Assembly: GCF_018143015.1 (NCBI RefSeq)
Contig: NC_054752.1
Location: 5,319,216-5,383,215 of the forward strand
Direction: 5' to 3'
DNA from: Lytechinus variegatus
Lineage: Eukaryota; Echinodermata; Echinoidea; Temnopleuroida; Toxopneustidae
Length of the DNA: 64,000 nucleotides
This document shows positions 11,966 through 22,000 of the stretch, in pieces; the stretch's first letter is position 1; each line of letters starts with the position of its first letter. The position numbers and the translations under genes were made by a program. The notes under the pieces are model-generated. The model saw only the letters and a program-made list of their open reading frames with translations, had not been told where the DNA came from and made no database searches.

Positions 11966-13029
11966 TGTGAAAAAAAATAAAGGAAGGTGAGGATGTGAGC
12001 TGTAAAGAAAAGGAAGAGAGAGAGATTGGATATCGCAAAAAGCAAGAGGCCTAATAGAATATACAATATCTTTTTATCAGAAAAAACTCCCTTGTCGAAA
12101 TAAATAGTATGCAAGAGAGAGAGAGAAAGCCAAGGGGAGGGGGGGGGGGGGGGGGGGGGTAGCGGGGTTACTGTTCACTTACATTTAAAGTTCCAAGTAC
12201 GCGTACCTTTTTTTTAAACTCATACATTATTTTCTAATATTCGTTTTTTACAAAAAATGTGCTTCTTTTTGTGACCAAAATCACGTACTCTTTACAATTA
12301 CAATTATCATTCTATCACATCAAAAACACGATAACACTATCAAACTAACACAAAAGTGATGTTCTTACCTTTGTAAGTCACAGGTTTAGCCGAGTCGGTT
12401 AAATCTCCGATAGTTGACAATTTGTAGAAACAAAACAAATAATTCAAAGGTACATTTTGTAAGTAAGTCTGGCAACTAACATGGAGTCTATTATGATAGT
12501 TGTGCCAATGAACTTATCTAGTGACGTGGCATGTAGAACCACTGCACGCTCACAACTGAATCATTTGACATGCTTGAATACATAGTTTGATAAAGTAATG
12601 CCATGAGCAAAGAAATGAATGAAAGGCACTGCTGCACTTCATGAATATAATAATAATGAAATGAAAATAGATTACAACATGCAAGGTACGTTGTTTATCA
12701 GTAAAGAAATATATGAAATATTTGTGACAATTTTTCTTTAGCAGAGGCCTCACCACCATGCCCACCATACATGTTTGGTTTGTTTTCTTGTCTGTTTTGA
12801 TACGTTTTTTAGGCCTTCTCTCTTTGGATCATTCGGCTCATTCAATGAGTATAGATTTCTATTTAAGACAGTCCTTAACAGTTTACAAAATGTTGAATAA
12901 TGTTGATACAATATGGCCACAATTATATCAATTTTAGTGACAGTGGGGTAAAATGACTGAGTTGACTTGAAATTATATGTTCAAACCTACAAAATTGTAT
13001 AAGAAATTGATACTATTAAGTTACTAGCT
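11966..13029. other. Gene-free interval upstream of the B-box gene
   Basis: Holds the presumed 5' flank of the minus-strand B-box gene, a GA-rich stretch (about 12,005-12,140) and a long G run. No convincing exon, RNA gene or transposon end was seen. Confidence 0.5.
12139..12159. repeat. Homopolymeric G tract, 21 bases
   Basis: An unbroken run of 21 G directly after GGGGA, followed by TAGCGGGG. The sequence can form a G-quadruplex in principle. The exact length is uncertain because long G runs are often mis-sequenced. Confidence 0.8.
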
Positions 13030-13640
13030 GAAGGTTAGAATGACCACTCTTAAAAATGCGTGGTTAAAAAACGACCAAAACGTGGTCGTTTTTGACCACG
13101 CACGCGTCGTCAACTATGCACACGTCACGTACGTGGTTGAATTGACCACGCAGCAAGTGGTTGCCCAATATGACCACGAAGCGTGGTTATAACTTTAACC
13201 CCAAACGTGGTTCTGTCCTATAACCACGTTGCGTGGTCACATTTTTGTGACCACGCATGACCACGCACGCGTCGTCAACTATGCACACGTCACGCACGTG
13301 GTCAAATTGACCACGCCTCGAGTGGTTACCGAAAATGACCACGAAGCGTGGTTATTGCGTGGTCACAATTTTGTGACCGCGCATGACCACGCACGCGTCG
13401 TCAACTATGCACACGTCACGCACGTGGTCAAATTGACCACGCCTCGAGTGGTTACCGAAAATGACCACGTAACGTGGTTATCATTTAACTCGTGGTTCAG
13501 TCATGTTCACACGTGCATGGTTCTGTCCTAACCACGTTGCGTGGCTATTAGATAACCCTTCGGACGTGGTTATTATTCCTAACCACGAAACGTGGTCGTA
13601 ATGTGGCCATTCCACAGCCCTGCTATAGCCACGAAAACAT
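13030..13640. repeat. Array of CCACG/CGTGG palindromes with a 126-bp repeat
   Basis: Dozens of GACCACG or AACCACG words alternate with their complements CGTGGTC/CGTGGTT, many as close palindromes such as AACCACGTTGCGTGGTCA. A larger unit containing CACGCGTCGTCAACTATGCA recurs at 13,101, 13,266 and 13,392 (the last two 126 bp apart). The outer edges carry GAATGACCAC (left) and the complement of GAATGGCCAC (right), so this may be one small foldback element. The 100-residue frame through it is a by-product of the 126-bp period. Confidence 0.7.
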
Positions 13641-14703
13641 GGTTATTTATGACAATGTGGATAACAAATGACATACAGTATGCACACGAAATCAAGTGAA
13701 ATTCAACAATTTGCATATATTCTTTTAAATAATGGCAAAACAATTAACAAATAGTTAATTAATATTGCATTATTATGGGGCATATGTTTGAAGTTAGGAT
13801 GACAATGAAATAATTGCAATGATTAAGGCAGAAATTAATGATATCTGTTTTACCCAATCGTGCACCCCCATATCCTACACATTTCAAATCACATGTACAA
13901 GTATAGAAACAAATTATGCCGATCCAATATTCCCATTACAAAATAGAACAAAGCTTCAACGCATAAATCAATTAATATAAATACATTTTCAGCAATTTGA
14001 TAAACTATCTATATCAAATCGAATGAAACGACTGCATACAAAAAACAAGAGGCCAGAGTGGCTTAGGACCTACCCCGAGATTCTCACAATACGTTATAAA
14101 AATATTATTCCAACATATATTGTGAATATTTGTAAAACATTTCATTAAAAACATTTTATTAACATTTGATTTATGTATTCACCAAAACAACGTTAAAGGG
14201 GTAGTTCAGCTTTGGTAGAGAAGGCTCTGGACAACTCACATCTTTAGCGAGGCAACAAAAAACTGAGTTGCAAATTTCAAGGAAAATTCAATTTTAATGA
14301 CAGAACAAAATTTATTTTGTCAGAAAAGTTCATAAATAGCTGAAATATTGATAAATGCATGTATCCCCAATCGTAATAAATCTGGGCCCTAAGATTTATT
14401 AGGCTTTAAAAAAAATAAGAACAAGAACTTTTTGAACATTTTCTAAGAGGTTTTAAAAGTTGTTGATTACTATATATATTTAATCATTATTGAAGAAAAA
14501 ATCAAATGTATAATTTTGTATCAAAACAAAGTTTAAAAATTCTTTTTGGATAGCGCTCTCTTGTATTTTAATGGTTCTTTTAAATGATAACATGCTGGTC
14601 AAATAATCTTACGTAATTTTCTATACTTTAACAGCATAATACTAAGTTTGTAATGTTATCGTGCAGGTTTTTATTACTAAAACTTGGCCAGTCAACAGCT
14701 GTA
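13641..14703. other. Gene-free interval
   Basis: AT-rich DNA with no supported gene. TTAAAGGGGTAGTTCAGC at about 14,195 looks like one end of a TTAA-targeting MITE of the kind seen at 16,175, but I could not place its other end. Confidence 0.4.
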
Positions 14704-14724
14704 CCCTTATGGAACAAACACAGT

Positions 14725-14860
14725 GTTACCACAGTGTGTACCACAGTGTGTAACACAGGGTGTACCACAGTGTGTACCACAGTGTGTAACACAGTGTGTA
14801 CCACAGTGTGTACCACAGTGTGTTCACAGCGTGTACCACATGTGTTTAATATATTATTTT
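14725..14860. repeat. 12-bp tandem repeat ACCACAGTGTGT
   Basis: About nine or more near-perfect copies of a 12-base unit that continues the end of the left terminal repeat. Short reading frames of Val/Cys/Thr/Gln repeats on both strands come from the 12-base period. Confidence 0.85.
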
Positions 14861-14979
14861 GGGACGTGTGGTAACACTGTGTTTACAACACTGTGTAACA
14901 CAGTGTTGCCACACAGTCGCCACATAGTCCGAAACACATATTAAACACACTGTGTACCACACGTTTATAACCACATAGT

Positions 14980-15460
14980 CCTTTACACTGTGGCATTCAC
15001 CACATAGTCCACCACACTATGACATACACCACATAGTCCACCACACTATGACATCAACCACATAGTCCACCACACTATGACATATACCACAGAGTCCACC
15101 ACACTATGACATATACCACAGAGTCCACCACACTATGACATGCACCACATAGTCCACCACACTATGACATACACCACATAGTCCACCACACTATGACATA
15201 TACCACATAGTCCACCACACTATGACATATACCACATAGTCCACCACACTATGACATATACCACAGAGTCCACCACACTATGACATATACCACAGAGTCC
15301 ACCCCACTATGACATATACCACAGAGTCCACCACACTATGACATACACCACATACTCCCCCACACTATGACATACACCACATAGTCCCCCACACTATGAC
15401 ATACACCACATACTCCCCCACACTATGACATACACCACATAGTCCCCCACACTATGGTGC
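14980..15460. repeat. 29-bp tandem repeat, ~16 copies
   Basis: Unit CACATAGTCCACCACACTAT plus GACATACAC, 29 bp. Variants swap CATAGTCC for CAGAGTCC or CATACTCC, and runs of the same variant sit together, as expected from local amplification. The array decays into degenerate CACCACA words by about 15,660. Confidence 0.85.
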
Positions 15461-16174
15461 TCATCTTACTGTGATGTCTACCACACAGTCCACCACACGG
15501 ACATTGACTACACAATCCACCAAACTGTGGTATGCATGTGCCACTAGCTCATTTACCACATGCAGTCCACTACATACCCATGCAGCACATACCATGTAGA
15601 CCACTGCAACACAGGCCAACTGGAACGAAGCACAGTGTCCCGCAATCTTGACCACAAAAGTATACCATCATTGCCAATTAGTGCTGATCTCAATAGGAGT
15701 GGAAGCTAATAATAGTGTCACCAATTCAAATCAAATTTTAGAATATATCTTTCATCATTTTGCATACCCAGTTGTAATAAAAGAAAAAAAAATTCAACAC
15801 TAAAAATTTCCATCCTCCTGATCACTACATAATTGATTTGAGAATTTGTCTGTTGTCACTGGCTGTAGGTACTTGGGTGGTTGTATCATGGTAGACATTG
15901 TGCTTTGGTCCCAATCTGAAGAGTAGGGAGAGCAATCCACAAGACACGAGAAAATATAATTAGAAATAAAAAATGAAAAAATTCATTTCGTTCAGTTTAA
16001 TAAACAGTAATAAAATAAAAGCAACATGAAAATAACTGGGTCATAAATACCAGCACAGTGAATACAAACATGAATTTTTCTCCTCGATTTTCACAAGTAA
16101 ACATACGTTGTGGAATGAAATTGTTTGGGAAAACAAGCCTGGTATGAAATATTTCTTAAATGTAAACATATTAA

Positions 16175-16743
16175 CGGGGTACTCCAGGCTGACATAATAC
16201 AATTTTAACAAATAAAGTAAAATGAGACAAACAAAATACTGAAAATTTCATAAAAATCTGACAAGGATGACAAAGTCATTACATTTTTAACTTTTGCATT
16301 ACTAGGGCAAAACAGTGCTATGCATGTCTTCATGAATATGCAATGAGCAAGCTGATGATATCCCCACGTAATCTTTTGTATTTTATTTCAAAAAATTATA
16401 TTTAGTCAAATTTTGTCACCAAATATAATTACAAAAATTAGATTGACAACCTATTTAGTTTGTAAGAAAATCATTGTGCCAACTTATTTTGTTACAAGGG
16501 AGACATGTCGTGTACACATGTAGGAAAATATGAAATGATCATGATTTTATTAAATAAAATAAGAAAAAGGAAGGTGGGGACATGACATCATTAGTCAACC
16601 TATTGCACATTCATGATGACTTGCATATGACTATTTTCACAAAATATTGCTAAGCTTGAAATTCTATAACTTCACTATTTGCTGTCAGATTTTCAGCGTT
16701 TTGCTTGGTGGATTTTACTATATTTATTTTGATATGTACCCCT
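16175..16743. mobile_element. TTAA-flanked MITE
   Basis: Begins CGGGGTACTCCAGGCTG and ends TATGTACCCCT, giving a short terminal inverted repeat on GGGGTAC. TTAA lies on both sides (16,171-16,174 and 16,744-16,747), the target of piggyBac-like and Kolobok-like elements. The sequence resembles a repeat family I associate with sea urchin DNA. No coding capacity. Confidence 0.6.
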
Positions 16744-16904
16744 TTAAGGTATCTAACATTTATGAGTCTATATTCTGACAAATTTATCTTTGAGGTTGTT
16801 CTTTCATTCAAATGCAAGTATCTTCATTCAAAACAAGATTTGCAAGGTTACAAGTGATGAAAACACCGAACTAAAATAACCTGTTTAACCTTAAAAGAAA
16901 AGGT

Positions 16905-18415
16905 TACTTGAAAAAAAAAAACAAGTGGAACGCCTCTGACAGTCTCGCCTGCGTCACGCAATTCAATATAGCAACAATGCTGACTTTGAATAAAAACAGT
17001 GATACTTGATTACCCTAATGTTCAAGTTTACCTTCAAAGTTATGAAGACATTTCTTAAATTACTCCCAACATAGTCAAAGTTAAATGACATTTGACCTTA
17101 ATCATTTGACTAAAAACTAGTGCAAGACTATCAATGATACTTGATTACCCTTATATCCAAGTTTCATGAACCAGATCCATAATCTTTCAAAGTTATGACA
17201 TTTAAAAAAATATCTCAAGCATGGTCACAGTTCATTGACCCTAAGTGACCTTTGACCTTAATCATGTGACCTAAAACTCATGCAAGATGATAAGTGAAAC
17301 TTAAAGCTTGTGTATAGTTTTGGTAAATCCACCAAAATGCACCTATCACTATTCCAATTCATTGCTAGCTAATATGAATGGATATGCCCTATAACAGTTA
17401 TGATGTGGAGGATATGAAATGAAAATGTGTTTTACAGGATAAATTTTGCAATTTTACATGGAAATTTAACTTGATCGGGTCACCCGATCAAATTAAAATA
17501 TCTGTGCGTTTTTGTCTTTCAATTAAATCCTATTCCAAATCATGGAATGGGCTTAAACTTTCAAGATATGTTCTTTGTCTGTAACTTTTGGATATCTCAT
17601 CACTAAATTTATAAAATAAGCGCTTGAATGCCCATTTTTTAAATTTAAAACAAGCATCGCCGAGAGAGGGCGCTATATATCCAAGATTTGAATATTTGAA
17701 ATTTTCTCAGAGAAGTGCAGTTGGAAAAATATCTAACGGTCTCTACGCTTCAGTAAGACTGCCATATTAGATGATATTCGATTATCAATCACATTATTGA
17801 CCCTTTACCAAAGCTATACACAGGCTTTAAATACTCATGTCCAATTTTCCTAAACTAGGTCGATAAAATTCCAAAGTTAAGATGACATCTCAAAAACTTT
17901 GGTTAAAGATTTCAATTTTGATAACCAAACATGGTCAAATTTTATTGACCATAAATGATCATTGGCCTTGACAATGTGACCTGAAACTCATTGTCAGTGG
18001 TACTTGATTACCCTTATGTTCAAGTTCATGAAATAGGATCATGATGATGACAGTTAAAAAAATTAACAGTTCAGGTTTCAGTGCTGTGACCTTTGACTTT
18101 GATCATGTGACCTGACAGGCTGACACTAATGTAAGATTATCAGCAATTTAACTTTTGTACAAGTTTCATAAAATAGGCCCTTATATTTTTAAAGTTATGA
18201 CATAAAAAAAACTTAGACCCTAAATGAACTTGATCATTCAACCTGGACACTCATGCAAGATGATCAGTGATACTTCGTTACACTTATGTCCAAGTTTCAT
18301 GAACTAGGTCCATATACTTCCTAACTCCTAAGTTATGACATTTCAAAAACTTAACCTTGGTTAAGATTTCAATGTTGACGACGCCGCCGTAGTCGGAAAA
18401 GCAACGCCTATACAT
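16905..18415. repeat. Dispersed repeat with internal subrepeats
   Basis: Starts CAAGTGGAACGCCTCTGACA and ends near GACGCCGCCGTAGTCGG. In between are imperfect units of about 150-170 bp sharing GATACTTGATTACCCTTAT, CAAGTTTCATGAAC and AAGTTATGACAT. It is interrupted by the MITE at 17,305. The overall form matches a widespread invertebrate repeat. No reading frame. Confidence 0.6.
17305..17826. mobile_element. TTAA-flanked MITE, 522 bp (copy 1)
   Basis: Terminal inverted repeats of about 23 bp: AGCTTGTGTATAGTTTTGGT at the left, and the complement of AGCCTGTGTATAGCTTTGGT at the right. TTAA lies on both sides (17,301-17,304 and 17,827-17,830). A perfect internal palindrome, TTGATCGGGT-C-ACCCGATCAA, lies at 17,471-17,491. 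The second copy, in opposite orientation, is at 41,936-42,458. A piggyBac-like mechanism is suggested by the target only. Confidence 0.8.
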
Positions 18416-18959
18416 GTAGTAAAGCAAATCCCTACCATCACAGAGAGTTGTGAAATTTCGAAACAGGAACAAGTAACCAACATTTATTTTTCAAAAATAA
18501 GAACACTTTGCATATATTTTGCCTTTTCACACCTATATACAAATATCAGAAAAATATGAACAAGAGCCAAAAAATGTCCACAAATCTCTTGCATGAAGTG
18601 CATACACTAGCGTCCATATAGCTGCATATAAGTATTCCTTTGTATTAGTTGGAACTTGGAAACAGTATCAAACGGAAGGCACATGGCAAGAAAATGATTT
18701 GTCATAGTATAAATATAAAAATATATCAATCTGAGTTTGATGAATATCACAAGGTGATAAAGCAGGAGTTGGCATGTCATGATAAATTTTGAAAGCACAC
18801 ACTATATAAACCTGAGTTGGCTGTATTAGCAGACATGTCATAATACATGAAAGACATTTTCGTGTAATATATACCCATAATCAGAATAAAATGGGTTTTT
18901 TAATGACTCGTATGAGGCAATATTAAGGCTTATTTCCAAACAAAAAAAAGGTATCACAC

Positions 18960-19030
18960 TTAAACCTGCTTTTCTGCACGTCTTCGAGATGCACGGACAT
19001 CTTTCAGCTTCTGGCCCATGCGTGCACGTA
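18960..19030 (-). CDS. Last coding exon of the unknown gene
   Basis: Reads VRARMGQKLKDVRASRRRAE then KQV and a stop, with the first Val split across the intron. The acceptor is CCACGGGCCAAG. An overlapping 93-residue frame on the same strand is an alternative reading of the same bases and lacks the charged pattern that continues from exon 3. Confidence 0.55.
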
Positions 19031-22000
19031 CTTGGCCCGTGGAAGTGCAGGGAAATTGTTGTCATGCTTGTTGTGTGTGCTGAATATAAGAAAATGAAAG
19101 GACACAAAAACTGGCTCAAAGTCTCAAACTTTTATCAAAGACTCTACATCATATATAAATATTAATTAAAGCCAAGTCAAGTTCCGTCTGTTTGTGACTG
19201 TTGGTTACTCAGCTGCAGTGGAGTATCTAAGAGTCACAAACACAACAAAAAAACCATGCATACCCATGAAACAGGATTATAATATTAGGGGCGGATAAGT
19301 TAAAGCAAGAAAATCAAGATTTCAGGCTCGGTAATCTTATTTCTATAGTCCTACTTGATTGAAAATATCTTATGAAATGACAAGGAAGTGACTTAAAGGA
19401 AATTAAGTTCTTAAACTGGTTGATTGTCTAAGCCTTTGACTCTGTGAATTTCTAATTTTTTTGGTCCGCCACTCTGGAAGAAATTGTACCGGTGACAGGC
19501 AGCATCATTGTAAAATGTAAAATGACATGACATTTGTGAAGATCAATCACTTACTTAAAACATTAAAATGTTTTCTATGGTTACGTAGATTCAAATCAAA
19601 GTCGGTGTCCTTTTCCTCCGTTTTCTGTTAGTTTGTTTTTGTTTCCACATCAAAAACTTATTTTCACCGTAGATTACCATTTGGAGAGACTGTGCTATTC
19701 TAGTACATGTAGTTTCTCTTTCAGGGAGATTCACCCTAACCCTCCGCCTTGAAATTATTGACAAGCTTGGTAATATGAGAAATTACAGAGCATCTTCCTA
19801 TTTACAGTAATTGTGATATTCTGAATTCATTTGTAGATTCACGCAGAGAATCATTCTTGGCAAAATACACAAGAAAATGTAAAAGCTATCAAAGGGGAAG
19901 TTCACCCTGATGAATAATTGGTTGTAATAAGAAACAAAAAAAAATTGAGAAATATATCAGTGAAGGTTTGATAAATATCATTAAAGAACAGAGATTTTTT
20001 TAGAATATGATTTTATGACATCACAGACGATATGAATTGGCCAAAATGCAATTTTTTCAAAAATTGAAAGTGATTTTTTTATTTTTGCGGTGGATATATC
20101 CTCAGACACATCAATTCATAGCCCCTTCTACTAGAATTTACCATAACGCAAATCCGTGTGTGAGACACAGTGTTATTTGTGAATGTTGATATGCCAGGGC
20201 TAGCAATGGAAATTCATCCATTTAGAGTGCCAATATCCTACAATGATATACCAAGAGAGTCAGAAAAAAACTTTAACATTTAAAAAAATCACCAATTTAG
20301 TGAAAAAGCATGTCCGGAAAACATAACTCTCATCTCATATAGATGTATGTCCTGAAAGAGCATCTACTCCATCATAATTTCAGATACAATTTTTATGTGG
20401 TATATGTTTAACCTTCGATAATTAAGAGGTATTCTTTGTTGTGATGTAAAATTCTATTTGCACCAAAAGCATGAATGCAATGCTCTGGAGAAGATACTCT
20501 TTCTGGACATATGAGAATTTTGTTTTCTGGTCATGATTTTTCATTTAATTGGCCACAGAATCTTGCCGTAAATAATAAACTTATAAACTGACCTTTATGG
20601 TTCCGCTGGTCTTCAGTCTTTTTCTTCTTTAGAAGCTCTGCCATAGCAGATCTGTCAGCTTTCCCAACCTGCAACCAAAAATGGAAATAAAATATGAACA
20701 GATATGGAATATGTTTAGAATTTTAAAAATTAAAATTTAATGTAGCCCCCCTCCCCCGCTCAACATTTTTCAAGACCATCCAGCTACGATTTTTTGGGGT
20801 GACCGTGCCGCGCCACTCACATTTAAGTCTCGCATATCTTCTGAGTGCAAATTTGCGACACCTGGTTACGCGGTCATGTGCAAATCCAATGCAATTCTGT
20901 ATCTAGACTAGCAATCCAGACAAAATTCATAAGTGTATCATTATTTTTAGTTTTTCTAATGAATTTTCTTTTATTGAAGTAGTACCACCAATACTTTCCA
21001 ATTCCATCAATTTTTTTTTTCAAGTAGAAATTTAAGAGCAATTTTTTGAATCACCACTGGCAGCGATATCAAGTTATGTATAAGTCATTTTTTTTTTGCA
21101 AATCACAGAATAAAGTCTGGCCTGCTTCAGGTAAACACTTATCACTTTGGACTAAATTTCCTGGCTAGTATGCTTCAAAATTTCCTGATCCATGCACGTC
21201 TTAAAAATTTAAGTTGAATGTAAAGTTTCAACGTACCCTCTTTCTCACATCTTGTTTTGAGGTTGAAGCCTCATCCTCCATGTCCTCATCTGTGGCATCA
21301 GACTCATCCATAGCCTCATCTACTCTGGTTGCGGTGTTTAGGAACTCCTTCTCTTTCTTTAGTACATCAGCTTTTTTTCTGTAAGGGACAGGCACATTAA
21401 GGACAGACATAAATAATCAGAGTAATTTCAAAGAGCCATTTATGAAATGCATTGTAAAAATGGGGTTTTAGCATTATTAGAATTATTACTACAGAGTATA
21501 GACAAGTTATCAAATCAGAATTCAGACACCAGTTTTTAAGTTATAGACGTAAATAATTTTATCTGAATTCTGTACACACAAACTATTTTGAGTTGTAGAC
21601 ATATTTTTCAGTAGATCTTAATAAGATAATTATTATTTAAAAACTAGTAAGAATCTTTCACATCATTAAATTTGTCCCCAAATTTGTTAATTAGCCGATG
21701 TAATGCTAATCCAGTCTAGCCAGGAGGCTTCAAGAGAGTAAAAATCATTTACTAACGTAACTTACTCTCATACGAAGCCAGGGCTTCTATTGTATACATG
21801 TGCATGTAGGCAGCCAAAACCTGAAACTTTTGCCCCCGAGATTTCTACTTTCTCTCTAAAAGATCTAGCCCTAAATCATGTACCTGGGATACAACTTCAT
21901 TTCCGACATTTCTATGCTATGGATTTTATTTTTAGACAAGAATTCATTAAAAAAATGAAAAATTGTCATGAAAAAAAAAGAGACTTGCCCGATGTTTACA

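Noticed and set aside
12380..12420. Possible tRNA-Ser-like stretch (TTTAGCCGAGTCGGTTAAAT)
   Set aside because: Only the D-arm-like words match; no B box, anticodon arm or acceptor stem follows.
13229..13531. 100-residue His/Val-rich protein
   Set aside because: It spans the 126-bp tandem repeat (42 codons) and has no counterpart in the similar array at 32.9 kb.
14653..14944. Cys/Val/Thr-repeat peptides on both strands
   Set aside because: Products of the 12-bp tandem repeat; open in several frames on both strands.
18838..19119. 93-residue Cys-containing protein overlapping the last exon
   Set aside because: The alternative phase that joins exon 3 through splice sites gives a charged sequence continuous in character with exons 2 and 3.
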